Shown: positions 25,773 through 37,886 of the stretch, piece after piece
Layout: every line of letters begins with the position of its first letter
How positions within the stretch are numbered: position 1 is the stretch's first letter
From: Bacillus sp. JCM 19058
Lineage (GTDB): Bacteria; Bacillota; Bacilli; Bacillales_H; Bacillaceae_D
Assembly: GCA_001310555.1 (NCBI GenBank)
Contig: BAXO01000041.1
Coordinates: forward strand, 1-48,311
Direction: 5' to 3'
Length of the DNA: 48,311 bases
Notes under the pieces: model-generated
What the model saw: the letters and a program-made list of their open reading frames with translations, nothing else
Database searches by the model: none
Told to the model about the DNA's origin: nothing
Translations under genes and position numbers: made by a program

Positions 25773-28165
25773 ATGAAGCAGGACGACAAATACGTTCTGA
25801 AGCTAAATTATCCGGCATCCTGGTGGGGCGGTAACTGGAGGGAAGCGCTCCCGTCGGGCAATGGAAAAATTGGTGCCGCGGTGTATGGTGGAGTTCACAA
25901 AGAGACGATTCTCCTTAACCATGAGGATCTATGGTGGCAGAGCAAAACACCTGATCTACCAGACGTCAGCAGTGAACTGTCCGAGGTACAAAGGCTCCTT
26001 TTGAACGAGGAGCCACGCACGGCGGATAGGTTGTTAGCAAATGCGTTGAAGGAGAAAGGGTATGCCCCGCAAATTGCTTGTCCGCTTCCACTCGGGGATT
26101 TGGAAGTGCAAATGGCCACAAGCCAAGGGTTTAAAAATTATAGCCGTTATTTAAATATGGAAACAGGGGAAGTGACGGTCGAGTGGGAGGATGCGGATAC
26201 CCGATATATCCGTGAGCTATTTGTTTCACGTTCAGACGATCTAGTTGTTTATCGAATCAAGCAGCAAGGGCCTGAACGAATTCATGCACAAATTTCGCTT
26301 GATCTTCATGACCGTACGGATCGCCGGACAACGGCTGGGAAACCGGATTCTCCTTTACCGGACAATCTGGAGACTTACTCTGAAGGAAACTTTATCTTTT
26401 ATGCTGCGAGCAGTGACGATGGCACCGACTTTGGCGCTGTCGCCCGCGTTCATATTCGGGATGGTGTGTTAAAGCATTCTGACAAAATTCAAGTGGAAGA
26501 CGCAACCGAAGTTACCGTTTATCTTGAGCCATTTATTAAAGAAAATAGAAGCGATGCATGGAAAAGGTTAGCATCGAAGCTCGCCAATGTGACCGATAGC
26601 TATGATCAGCTATTAAACCGGCATATGAAAGAACATAGTAGTCTCTTTTTAGCGATGAAGCTCGATTTAGACGCGGAAGATAGGGAGCGATCAAATGAAG
26701 AATTGCTTTTGCAAGCCTATAAAGGCGAAGCGCCCAAGGCTCTTGTAGAAAAAATGTGGGCCTTCGGTCGCTATTTGCTTATTTCCAGTTCTCGTGACGG
26801 GGGACATCCTTGCCCGTTGCTCGGGCTGTGGTGTGGAGAATACAAAGGGTTCTGGGCGTTTAATATGGTAAATGAAAACCTGCAAATGATTTATTGGCAA
26901 GCGTTGTCTGGAAAAATGCCAGAGCTAATGCTAGCGGTTTTCGATTATTGTGAGCGGATGCTTGACGATTTTCGGCTCAATGCTCAGCGTCTTTACGGCT
27001 GCCGTGGGATCTATATTCCGGCCCCGACTGTGCCCGATTCCGGAATGCTAAAGCATATTGCACCTCATATTATTCATTGGACAGGAGGGGCAGCTTGGGT
27101 CGCCCAGCTTTATTATGACTATTATTTATATACGGAAGATCTAGATTTTCTGCGGAAGCGAGCGTTGCCGTTTCTACGGGAAACTGCTTTATTTTATGAA
27201 GACTTTTTCATTATGGATGAAAATGGATACTATTTGAGCTGTCCGTCCAATTCGCCTGAAAACACTCCGGGAAACTACCGCAAACAGGGCAAACCGGGAT
27301 TGGCGACAGCGATCAATGCTACGATGGATTTTGCCCTTGCGAAGGAGGTACTCACTCATTTAATTGATGGATCTGAGACGTTGAATGTATATTCAGAGGA
27401 AGTTGATCAATGGAAGGAGATGCTAGCCCGTATCCCGCCTTATGAGATTAATGAAGACGGTGCGGTAAAGGAGTGGATGCACCCGTTCTTTACCGATAAC
27501 TATCATCACAGGCACCAGTCTCATATTTACCCGTTATTTCCAGGCATCGAAGTAACTAAGGACAGCGATCCGGAATTGTTTGACGCTTTCGTTCAAGCTG
27601 TAAAAAAAGAGGCTGGGAATAGCTGAATGAACAAACCGGCTGGTCTTTCGCCCACATGGCTAATATTTATGCCCGTATGGGTGAAGGTGATTTAGCGCTA
27701 GAATGTCTAGATTTGCTAAGTCGTTCGTGCTTGATAAACAATTTCTATACTTTGCATAATGATTGGAGAAGGATGGGGATTGGAATGGATTTACATTGGG
27801 CACCGTTTCAAATCGATGCCAATATGGGGTGGACGGCAGCTGTACAGGAGATGCTTTTATTTTCTGTACCTGGAAAAATTCATCTGCTTCCGGCTCTTCC
27901 TGAAAAGTGGAAAACGGGGGAAGTCGGTCCGATGCTCGCAAGGGGAGGAGTGGAGGTTTCGATTCATTGGGATCGTTACGTCGGGGCTATCGAAGTAGAA
28001 ATGTTGTCAAGGGGCAAGGAACGGACGGTTGATCTCGTTTTACCTGATGAAGCCGTATCGGAAAACGGGGTAGAAGTCATGGACAAAACCGTTCGCAATC
28101 TTAAGTTGTTAAAGGATCAACCGCTCGTGCTAACATTTCAGACGAAGAGCACGATCAAGCATTAA
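25773..28165 (+). CDS. glycoside hydrolase family 95 enzyme (divergent), frameshifted
   Basis: About 797 residues, with no signal peptide, so cytoplasmic. GH95 contains inverting alpha-1,2-L-fucosidases and alpha-L-galactosidases. Visible family blocks are 'WREALPSGNGKIGAAVYGG' and 'ILLNHEDLWWQ' (beta-sandwich domain), 'FNMVNENLQMIYWQA' (the N-x-N pair of the active site, with flanking residues more divergent than in the second copy), 'LSCPSNSPENTPGN' (S-P-E-N), 'HRHQSHIYPLFPG', 'TGWSFAHMANIYARMGEG' and 'WAPFQIDANMGWTAAVQEML' (catalytic Asp region). Two frame breaks lie at 27600-27625, one in an A7 run. The divergent N-x-N region hints at altered specificity. AGGGGAGGGG is the ribosome site. 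Confidence 0.85.
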
Positions 28166-28223
28166 CCTTTTGCTGCAATACGCACACATGAAGCGATGCT
28201 AATACTGGATTCAAAGCAATTTG

Positions 28224-28255
28224 AAGAGGAGGCCGCCAATCGGTCTCCTCTTTTT
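28224..28255 (+). terminator. terminator after the first GH95 gene
   Basis: AAGAGGAG (28224-28231) pairs with CTCCTCTT (28245-28252), followed by TTT. The gene after it (AraC) is on the opposite strand, so this hairpin may serve both. Confidence 0.75.
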
Positions 28256-28344
28256 CCACCTGAAACGCATTCACTACATCGATGTATTAAATGAATCCAT
28301 TTGAATTCTTAACAGCTTTATCGTCTCTTTATAAACTTTTGCCT

Positions 28345-29233
28345 TCAATCAATGATCAAGTGACCAAACGGTGCATTATAATTGCTTTGACGGAATCGTC
28401 CCGGTGAAGTTCCAACGATTTTTCGAAACACTTTATTAAAATAATTGGGATCAGAATAGCCGACTTGGCAAGCAATTTCTTTCACGGTAATGTCTGTATC
28501 CCTTAACAAAATAAACGCCCGTTCAATTCGGAGCTTCGTAAGGTATTCGATTGGCGACGTATTCATATACTCATTAAACTTCTTAATAAAGTAAAACTTC
28601 GACAAGTTTGCTTGCTCAGCAATTTCATCTAAAGAAATTCTTGGCTGATTGTAATGCGTTTTCATATAAAGGACCGCTTTTTTTGATATAATCTGGGATT
28701 TCTTCATTTAATTTCGTTATGTTTTTGAAGTACCGATAGCACGCGATAATGAATTCATAGGCTTTTAATGATGCAATAAATGAATCACTAATCTCTCCAT
28801 TTTTAGTTTCACAATAAAGCGTAAATAATAATTGAATCACAGGCGCCTCTCGCGGAATCGTCATCACTGTTCCAAAATTATGTTGTATGTACTCCCAACA
28901 AGTAATGGCTTCTTTCCCTTTCAAGGTAATATAAATGAATTCCCAGTGCGGGCTTCCTTTTGGCAAGTAATAGCGGTGTTCACTAGGAACTTTGACAATA
29001 AATACATGTCCAGTCGATAACGTATACCGTTCTTCCCCCACTTCAATAATTCCCTTACCGGATAATGTGTACTGAAAAATATAAGAAGGCCCATCGTCTC
29101 GTGTCATACCGTCCCAGTGATAATCTAATAAAGTACGGTTCTCATGACCAATGATATAAATAGACGCGACATTCGCCTGACTGTTATCCTGAAAGCGAAA
29201 GCCATATGACCCTTCACTCGTTTGATATAGCAA
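28345..29233 (-). CDS. AraC-family regulator with N-terminal cupin domain, frameshifted
   Basis: About 296 residues. The N-terminal sensor is a cupin ('DGPSYIFQYTLSGKGIIEVGEERYTLSTGHVFIVKVP'), as in sugar-responsive AraC proteins. The C-terminal pair of helix-turn-helices reads 'ISLDEIAEQANLSKFYFIKKFNEYMNTSPIEYLTKLRIERAFILL' and 'DITVKEIACQVGYSDPNYFNKVFRKIVGTSPGRFR'. The frame breaks in a T7 run near 28680, where the joined chain reads 'EIPDYI..KAVLYMKTHY'. It sits between the first GH95 and the first binding protein and is the obvious candidate regulator of the carbohydrate locus. Confidence 0.88.
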
Positions 29234-29567
29234 TATATTCCCCTCCGATCACATCATATTACCATTGAGAAGCTTCTAGTTTAATTTTATCATGAATGTA
29301 GCACTTAATTTCTTCTATTATCAAATTGATACTGTGACAATATTTTCTATGTCGTAGTCGAACGCAGGATTGAATGCGCTTTCATTTTAACGCGATAAAG
29401 GAGGGAATAAAACTTCATTTGGCTGGAGATTTCGCCTTCCTCCATTTGACCCGACTTCGTTCTTCCTCTCTATTTTGAGGTAGAAGTCTTACCGACAGTT
29501 ACCGCATGATCCATCATCTCATTTAGATAGTACTCAGTCTCTTACTCTAACGAAAAGAGGAATGCCA
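29234..29567. other. divergent intergenic region of the carbohydrate locus
   Basis: No gene. It separates the AraC gene from the first sugar-binding protein and should hold their divergent promoters. I see no clear catabolite-response (cre) box or AraC half-sites. Confidence 0.35.
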
Positions 29568-30893
29568 ATGACAAAAGCACGAATCAGGATGCCATTCATG
29601 ATCGCTATTGTTGTTTTAGTGGGTTTACTAGTGGCTTGTAGCCAAACATCCACACAACAGAATGAAGTGGATGAAGATGAAGTAAGCCTTGAGCCTGTAA
29701 CAATCAAAATGTGGCACTGGATGGAAGAAGAGCAATTTAATGAATACTATAAAACACCTGTTGAAGAAAAATTTGAGCACATCACCTTCGAATTAGTGTC
29801 AGGAGGACCTGATGTTGATGTGATTGAAGAGTTATTAATGGCTGGCGAATATCCAGATATCATTTGGGGCGGTGCTCCATGGCAGCTACAGCTATCTGCA
29901 GATTATGACTTAACTGCAGATATGACAGAAATGATCGAGCAAACAGGCTATAGTTATTCCCACCTTGATCAAAGTGGAATACAAGACGTGTCAAACTTTT
30001 TCAGGCCGAATGAATTTAATGCTCTACCTTACCTAGTCCCACGAATGGTTTTGCATTATAACAAGGACATCTTTGATCAATTCGGTGTGGAGTACCCTGT
30101 TAATGACATGACGTGGGAAGAAGTGATTGATTTAGCAGCCAAAGTTACTGGAGAACGAGATGGCGTTCATTACTATGGGATCGGCTTTAATGAGAATAGC
30201 TTCGCTGGTATGACATTAGGAGATCTGATGCTTGATCCTGAAACACACGAACCAGTGATTGCGAATAGCGAAAATTGGCGGCGAACATTACAGGCCATCG
30301 ATGAAATCTACTCAATTCCTGGTAACCTGCCACCTGAATTAAATGAAGGTGATTCATTCGGACATGGCGACTACTTCAATAATCAACAAACACTCGCAAT
30401 GGAAGCCAATTGGTTCAAAGGCTGGCTCGTGAATGTTGAAGGCTTAAATTGGGATGTCGTGACTTATCCTGTCTGGGAGGATTTGCAAAGCCAAGCGCCA
30501 CTCACTGGCTCACAATGGCTCGGTGTCGCAAAAACTAGTGAACATCCTGAAGAAGCGTTTAATGTCTTAACCTATTTGTTGTCAGAGGAGCGTTTACAGT
30601 TAGAATACACGGGTTCGGCTGACATACTAAATATCCCGCTAAGCGATTATGACATCATTACCCAGATCGAACCGCATCCTGATTTAGAAGGGGTAGATTA
30701 TATGAGTGGATTCCTGCATGAATTAGTCCCTTCGCCCAATCAAATCTCTGAGTATGAAGGCATCATTGGAAGGCTGCCTGACTCACAAATTCCAAAGCAT
30801 ATTATTTTCAGCGATCAGGATGTTGTCACCGCGATTCAACGAATTGAGGAATGGGCATCGCTCCAAGTACAAGAAGCAACGGGTAGAAAATAG
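29568..30893 (+). CDS. ABC sugar-binding lipoprotein (family 1 SBP)
   Basis: Intact, about 441 residues. ATG 29568 is preferred over 29562 because AGAGG at 29556-29560 would be too close to the latter. The signal 'IAIVVLVGLLVAC' ends in a lipobox Cys. The fold is the extracellular solute-binding protein type 1 ('VTIKMWHWMEEEQFNEYY', 'YPDIIWGGAPWQLQLS', 'LHYNKDIFDQFGVEYPVNDMTWEEVIDLAAKVTG', 'GSQWLGVAKTSEHPEEAFNVLTYL'). It captures oligosaccharides at the membrane surface. The acidic character suits an alkaline or salty habitat. No permease or ATPase genes follow, so the transporter partners lie elsewhere. Its ligand is probably a product of the neighbouring glycosidases. Confidence 0.9.
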   Translation: MTKARIRMPFMIAIVVLVGLLVACSQTSTQQNEVDEDEVSLEPVTIKMWHWMEEEQFNEYYKTPVEEKFEHITFELVSGGPDVDVIEELLMAGEYPDIIWGGAPWQLQLSADYDLTADMTEMIEQTGYSYSHLDQSGIQDVSNFFRPNEFNALPYLVPRMVLHYNKDIFDQFGVEYPVNDMTWEEVIDLAAKVTGERDGVHYYGIGFNENSFAGMTLGDLMLDPETHEPVIANSENWRRTLQAIDEIYSIPGNLPPELNEGDSFGHGDYFNNQQTLAMEANWFKGWLVNVEGLNWDVVTYPVWEDLQSQAPLTGSQWLGVAKTSEHPEEAFNVLTYLLSEERLQLEYTGSADILNIPLSDYDIITQIEPHPDLEGVDYMSGFLHELVPSPNQISEYEGIIGRLPDSQIPKHIIFSDQDVVTAIQRIEEWASLQVQEATGRK

Positions 30894-31088
30894 AATGAAA
30901 CTCCATTCAGGAGGATTTTTCTCCATCGCTACATGCCATATGGAATATCAGCTAGCTTCTCACATGCCGTGAAACGTTTGCGGGACTCACACCGTGTTGA
31001 CCGAAATTAATCGGGCTGTTAGTCGATGTTTACGGACAATATAGCGTGATAAACCGTTAGACACTATCTTAAAGATGAGGTTGATAAA

Positions 31089-33460
31089 ATGTCAAATAAA
31101 AACAAGCATTTGAAGCTATCATATCATGAGCCAGCCCAGGAATGGACAAATGCGTTACCCCTTGGAAACGGTCGGCTCGGAGCAATGGTTTTTGGCCATT
31201 GTCAATCAGAACGCATTCAATTAAATGAAGATACATTATGGGCAGGAATTCCTCGTGACAAAAATAATTATGAGGCCATTCATCACCTATCAGATGTGAG
31301 ACAGTTACTATTTGATGGGCATTATGCTGAAGGACAAAAGCTGATGACAGAGACGATCTTAGGTCCTTGGAATGAATCGTATGCGCCGATGGGCAATCTC
31401 TATTTATATTTTCCTGCACATCAACCGGTCGAAAATTACCGACGAGAGCTAAGCTTAGAAGAAGCTGTAGTCAGAGTTTCATATGAGAGCGAAGGCGTTC
31501 ATTATCAACGAGAACTATTTGTATCTGCCCCAGATCAAGCATTGATTCTGAATTTAAGTGCGAGTCAGGAAAAGAAGATCAGTTTTCAGGCATGTTTAGA
31601 TAGCTTACTGCTTCATGAGGTGCATGAAGCGGCTAATGACACCATCGTCCTCCGTGGGAAAGCACCAATACGAGCATTGCCGGTTTATGTCGATGCGCCA
31701 GAGCCTATATTATATGATGAAGAAGGTAAACGTGGAATGGATTTCCACATTCAGCTTGAGGCAATTACTGAGGACGGAACGATTGCAGTCCAAGATGGAA
31801 AGCTCGTTGTCGAGCATGCAAGTCATGTGCAATTAATTCTAGTCGCTCATACGAGCTATAACGGGTTTGACAAGGAGCCAGGTACTGAAGGCGTAGATCC
31901 GAGAAACAATGTCAAGAGACGATGAAAGCAGCTGTAAGCAAATCCTATCATGAACAGCTAACTGCTCACCTCGAGGATCATCGACAGTTATTTAATCGAG
32001 TCTCGCTCGAATTAGGTAATCGATACCGAGAGACGGATTACCCAACAGATAAACGATTAAAAAAAAGTCATCAACGGCGGGGATGATCCCTTTCTCATCA
32101 CGTTATACTTTCAATTTGGGCGTTATCTACTGTTGACCAGCTCTCGTGCAGGGACTCAGCCTGCTAACTTACAAGGAATATGGAATGAAGATCTACGTCC
32201 TGCATGGAGCAGTAACTATACGACAAACATTAATGTTGAAATGAACTACTGGCCTGCCGAGGTTTGTAATCTATCAGAGTGCCATGAGCCATTATTTACA
32301 ATGCTGAAGGAATTAACGATCACTGGGGCTAAAACGGCAAAGGTTCATTATAATTGTCGGGCTGGGTCGCCAATCATAACGTTGATTTGTGGAGGCAGGC
32401 TTCGCCAGTTGGCGGCAATGTTCAATGGGCCTATTGGCCAATGGCTGGTGCTTGGATGTGCCAGCATTTATGGGAGCATTACGATTTCACAAGAGATCGT
32501 AATTTTCTAGAACATGATGCCTATCCAGTTATGAAAGGAGCGGCATACTTTCTACTCGATTGGTTAATCGAGGATGATGAAGGGTACTTTATTACTTGCC
32601 CGTCCACCTCACCGGAAAACAATTTCTTGACTGAAAATGGTCAAGCCTGTTCAGCGAGTATTGCGTCCACAATGGACATGGCAATTGCTAGAGACTTGTT
32701 CACGAACTGCATTGAAAGCAGTACGATTCTGGATCAGGATCATGCATTTCGCGAAAGGCTAATCGACGTTAGACGTCGTTTATATCCTTATAAAATCGGA
32801 AAATATGGTCAGCTTCAAGAATGGTTTGAAGACGTGGAAGAAGCCGAGCCTGGACATCGACACATGTCTCATTTGTATGGATTATACCCCGGACGAGAGA
32901 TTACGCTGAGCACAAATAGCCATTTACTTGACGCTTGTAGAACAACACTTGAGAGAAGACTCAGTCAAGGTGGTGGACACACGGGCTGGAGTTGTGCTTG
33001 GGTTATTAATTTGTACGCGCGCCTGAAGGATGGAGAAGCTGCCTATGCCTATTTAATGAAATTATTACGGACATTGACCTTCTCTAATCTATTTGACGTT
33101 TGTCCTCCTTTCCAAATCGACGGAAACTTTGGTGGAACTGCTGGTATTGCAGAAATGCTCATCCAAAGTCATGAAGGGTTTATTCATCTCCTACCTGCCA
33201 TTCCTAAGGTTTGGGCAACAGGAAGGGGAAAAGGGTTACGAGCACGAGGTGGATTTGAAGTGGAGATGGAGTGGGAGCAAGGAGCTGTAAAAGAAGCTAT
33301 CATTACCTCCACTACTGGCGGCATCTGTCGATTGTACTGTGAGACATCTCTTGCTATACAAAATCATGCAGGCGAACTGCAAGAGTTTACAAAGGAAAAG
33401 CAAATTGTTGAATTTGCTACTACTGCCGGACACGATTTCGTCATTAAAATAGACCGTTAA
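31089..33460 (+). CDS. glycoside hydrolase family 95 enzyme (canonical), frameshifted
   Basis: About 790 residues without a signal peptide. Canonical GH95 motifs are '[18 protein letters not shown]', '[11 protein letters not shown]', '[35 protein letters not shown]' (N-x-N pair), '[11 protein letters not shown]', '[14 protein letters not shown]', '[22 protein letters not shown]' and '[21 protein letters not shown]'. It releases L-fucose or L-galactose from non-reducing ends. Frame breaks: one near 31915 just after 'RNNVKRR', where the next frame gives '[10 protein letters not shown]'; one in the A8 run near 32066; and one near 32355. The locus carries two GH95 genes of quite different sequence, which suggests two linkages or sugars. 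A binding-protein gene follows 42 bases on. Confidence 0.92.
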
Positions 33461-33502
33461 GAAGAATTGAACTAATGACGTTGTAAAAGAAAGGAGACGA
33501 GA

Positions 33503-34830
33503 ATGACGATAACTAGGAAGAGAATTCACATATATCTACTACTCTTAGGACTATTTATTTTAATCGGCTGTGCTGATCAGGTCGATGAGCCGAATACGAC
33601 CTCTAATGAGGAAAATACAAATGAAGCAGAGCGCGAGCCAGTCACATTAACGATGATGATGTGGGATGACTGGGGACAAGACTACGAGACATACATTAAA
33701 GAAGCTGTGGAAGAAGAGTTTCCTCATATTACACTAGAAAATGTGGGTGGCGATACAGGTAACCAAGAATGGATTGAAGAAGCTCTTGCTGCTAATATCA
33801 TTCCTGATTTAATATTTGCTCACCGACAATATCATGTTCAATTATTGGAAGATTATGAACTCGGATACGATATGACTGAACTAATTGATTTACATGATTT
33901 CGACTTATCTAGATATGACGAGGGGCATTTAAGAGAATGGGCATCTTGGACTAATGGAGAGAGATGGTTACTCCCGTTTACAAATGATGTATATGGCTTG
34001 TCATACAATAAAGATGTGTTTGATGAATTTGGCGTTGATTATCCTACAAACGATATGACCTGGGAGGAGGTCATCGATTTAGCCATTCAAGTGACCGGCG
34101 AAAGAAATGGAATTCATTATCAAGGCATACATTTAGCTAACAACGGACACCTTCCGATCACACAAGTACTCGGATCAAAGCAGCTGATCGATCCTGAAAC
34201 AGACGAAGTGTTATGGACAGAGGAACCACTCGTTCGAAAGTGGCTAGAGCTCGTGGAAGAAGTTCATTCTTTGCCGGGAAATGAATTTCCAGAGGAAGGC
34301 GATGGACATGCTTGGGCAGAGACAAGAACCCTTGCTATGAGGCCGCTTTGGTTAGACATGGATACGTCAGAAGAATTAAATTGGGATTTGGTCACTTACC
34401 TCAATGGGAGGAGGCTCCTGGTATTGGTCCATTATCAGGAGGTTGGGGACTCGGTGTCACGGCACCAAGCGACTATAAAAATGAGGCATTCGAGGTTTTA
34501 AAGTTTTTATATTCAGATGAACATATTGGCTATTTGGGACCAGCGTCAATTTGGGGACCATTCCCTCATCTCCATGAAAGTGGTCAATCTTTTGAACAGC
34601 TTGATACTACACGATACGGCACACTTTTAGACAAAAATTTAGATGCCCTTTATCAATTAAAGCCCGCCGGCGGCCCTGAATATCGGTCAAAATATGATGT
34701 AGGTGCACTTTCTCAAATTGAACATTTTGCCGACGAGTTTCTCGAATCCGAGCTAGACATTAATTCTTACCTCAGAGAAAAAAAGGAAATGGAAGAAATT
34801 CGAATTCTCGAAGAACATGGAAAAGAATAG
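33503..34830 (+). CDS. second ABC sugar-binding lipoprotein, frameshifted
   Basis: About 442 residues from ATG 33503 (GAAAGGAGACGAG upstream), with signal and lipobox 'LLLLGLFILIGC'. It is paralogous to the first binding protein: 'VDYPTNDMTWEEVIDLAIQVTGERNGIHY' matches almost word for word. The frame breaks near 34398, at TTACCTCAATGG; one more C gives 'LVTYPQWEEAPGIGPLSGGWGLGVTAPSDYKNEAFEVLKFLYSDEH'. It probably binds a related but different oligosaccharide. As with the first, no permease genes are nearby. Confidence 0.88.
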
Positions 34831-34907
34831 TCGCTAGTAAGTGAGTGAAAAAGCTCGTCAGAAAGTCTCATGATTTCAGGATAACTTTTTATAAAAGTGA
34901 GGAGATT

Positions 34908-37508
34908 ATGATGAGATTCGGGAAGAAATCACGATTCGGTGGAATGTTGATTCTCATATTTGTCAGTATATTTACATTGCAAATCTTGATTAATTTGACG
35001 TATACAAAGGGGGCTGAGCAGCGAATGGAAAAAACTTTAGGCGAAACCACTTATGCATTCGAAGCAGAATCATCAGCGAATACATTAACCGGCAATGCAT
35101 CAATTAGTCCTTGTGAGAATTGCTCAGGCAATCAAAAAGTAGGCGATCTTTGGGGTGGCTCCTCCTTACGCTTTAACGATGTCCAAGTGCCAAAAGCAGG
35201 GGCTTATATCATGACGATACATTATATTTCTGGCGATCCAAGATCTCTCACTGTTCATGCAAACGACGACTCAGCAGCTACTTATTCCCTGCCACAAACA
35301 AATGATTGGGACACACTTGGTAAGTTTGATATTGAGATCGCGCTGAATAGTGGAGAGAATACGCTCACCTTTGACGATAATGGGGGATGGGCACCTGATA
35401 TCGATAAAATTGAGTTAACGTATCGAGCTGATGATGATTCCGAGCATGATGGCGACATTGGCGATATCGGTGCACTCATCAAATCGTCAACATTTGGCGA
35501 TATCCGCGCAGACGAGCATGAAAATGGGTTCTCGTTGTCTACTGACCTTTACACAATCACCTACAACCTGTACACCGGTTTGGCTGCTTACACGTGGAAT
35601 GATCAAACAATTGTGACCGGAGTTTATAGTAGTATCGAGCTCGATGAGTTTATAACAAATACAGAGTATACCGAGCGCACCTTTTCTCTTGACCTCGTTG
35701 AAACCATAAAGGACGGTCACGGTAAAGGAATCAAAGTAACAATTGTAAACGAAAGCGAGCATTTGCCTACAATGAAGCAAATCTATCAGCTCTATGAGCA
35801 GCAGCCATATTTTATCATGAGTCAAGAAGTTCACAGCGAAGCCTTACTGAGTACGAACTTTATGGCACCACTCGTCATGAATTCGAAAGGTGGCGTTGAC
35901 CTAGGCAGCTATCATGACAATCACGTCCTGATCGTACCTTTCGATAATGATATGTGGTCTAGATACGAAGCAAAGACAATGAATACTAATTTGAATACAG
36001 ACCTGTATGTCAGTTCTGAGTTAACAGCGATCTATGATAATGCAAGTAGACACGGCCTCATTATTGGTTCAGTCACCCACGACACTTGGAAGACGGGCAT
36101 ATCTTGGAGTGGTTCCAATGATCGGCTGAATAAATTAAACGTATTTGGCGGATTTACTTCCTGGGCATCTACCATGATACACTGCCTCATGGTCACGTGA
36201 CAGGTCATTCCATTTCATCACCACAGGTTTTTGTCGGGTATTATGATGATTATCGCCAGGGGCTTGAAGGCTTCGGCCATGCTAATGCAGCTGTCACTCC
36301 AGCGCTCACCACTGAACATGATATCCCCGAGGGGGTGCCTGTAGGCTGGAATAGCTGGGGCGCATATGACAGTCGCTTAAGCTACGACAAATTAGTAGAT
36401 GTGTCGAATTTTTTTCAATGAACATTTGCAAAATAATTCCTTCCACAATGATGGAACTGTTTATATTAACTTAGATTCTTATTGGGACAATTTATCGAAG
36501 GCAGAGCTTGAGGATATTGTTACGGTCATTCGCGACAACGATCAAACGCCCGGTATTTATTATGGGCCATTCGTCTACTGGGGAGAGCAGATGAACCAAC
36601 CCGTGGAAGGTTCAGACGGGCAGTACACATATGGTGATATTGTCTTAAGGGATGAGGACGGCAACATTCTCCCTAAAGTTGATGGTGCATATGCTATTGA
36701 TCCGACTCACCCGGGAGCAAAGCAGCGAATCGACTATTATTTTAATCAATTTCTGAATCTAGGCTTTGAGTATATTAAACTCGATTTCTTAAGTCATGGT
36801 TCCTTTGAAGGTCAACATTACGATCCAGCTGTTGATACTGGAATACAAGCATACAATCAAGGGATGGCGTATGTGAATGACATACTTGATGGAAAAATGT
36901 TTATTAGTGCATCAATCGCTCCACTCTTTCCTAGTCAATATGCTCATTCACGTAGAATTTCTTGTGACATCGACGGTACACTCGAACAAACCGAGTATCA
37001 GTTAAACAACTTAACTTACGGCTGGTGGCAAAACGGGACGATATATCAATATACCGATCCCGACTATATGACATTGGCAAAAGGGGGTTCATTGCACGCA
37101 GCCCAGACTAGAGTCAATTCAGCAGCCATATCTGGAACCGTTTATTTAAACTCTGATGATGTCAATGACCCAGTTGCACAGGAGTATATGAAAACCTTAC
37201 TCACGAATAAGCAAGTAAACGAAATTGCACTAAAGGGCAAAGCCTTCAGGCCAGTGGAAGGAAATACAGGTATGAACGCTAGCGAACTATTTATTTTAGA
37301 GGACGAGGGCGACTATTATTTGGCTGTCTTTAACTTTAGCCAAACGGCGGTTAGCAAAGAAATCGACTTGGAGCGAATGGGTCTACCTCATGATTCACCT
37401 GTGACTGTTACAGATGTATGGACTGGTCACTCAAGTACTACTCACGGTATATTACCCGTCGATTTAGCTGGTGCACAGTCGATGCTGTACAAGATTGAGG
37501 CTAAGTAA
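34908..37508 (+). CDS. secreted clan GH-D glycosidase with carbohydrate-binding module (alpha-galactosidase-like), frameshifted
   Basis: About 866 residues. GAGGAG precedes ATG 34908 (or 34911). A signal or anchor segment (GMLILIFVSIFTLQILINL) leads into a CBM35/CBM6-like beta-sandwich ('TTYAFEAESSANTLTGNA', 'KVGDLWGGSSLRF', 'NSGENTLTFDDNGGWAPDIDKIELTY'). A central beta domain is followed by a (beta/alpha)8 barrel resembling GH27/GH36: 'VPVGWNSWGAYDSRLSYDK', 'INLDSYWD', 'FEYIKLDFLSHGS' (K-L-D, likely nucleophile) and 'ISCDIDGT' (likely acid/base Asp). Frame breaks occur near 36165-36175 and in the T7 run at 36408-36414. It probably removes alpha-D-galactose or beta-L-arabinopyranose outside the cell, upstream of the cytosolic GH95 enzymes. 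Confidence 0.82.
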
Positions 37509-37639
37509 CTGTTCATGATTGTGGAAGCAATCACTTGTTTTGCATCATAAACGTTTACTTTCCTTCCTTTGGTGGACTTCCAAAAGGTATCCACTATGTT
37601 AAATTAAGGGGTTTAATGGAACGACATTTGTGTATTTGT

Positions 37640-37684
37640 GTGCCTGTCCCAGTGCAATAATGCGCTCAGGACAGGCACTTTTTC
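37640..37684 (+). terminator. strong terminator of the carbohydrate locus
   Basis: GTGCCTGTCC (37640-37649) pairs with GGACAGGCAC (37669-37678), a perfect 10-bp GC-rich stem, followed by TTTTT. It separates the glycosidase genes from the terpene locus. The rest of 37509-37886 shows no gene. Confidence 0.9.
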
Positions 37685-37886
37685 ATTTTTCTCATGCCTT
37701 CACTAACAATTAATCTGCTTATTATGAGAAAAGAAAAGTTAATGCGATTATGGAAGGAATTTGAAATTACTTGAAGAATTAAGAATAGATGTTAATATTT
37801 TGTTTTTTTTGTAACAGAGCGTCTATGCATTGGGGCGATATAAAGAAATGATTATTTCTAATAACGATGACAGGAGTGTGTGAACA

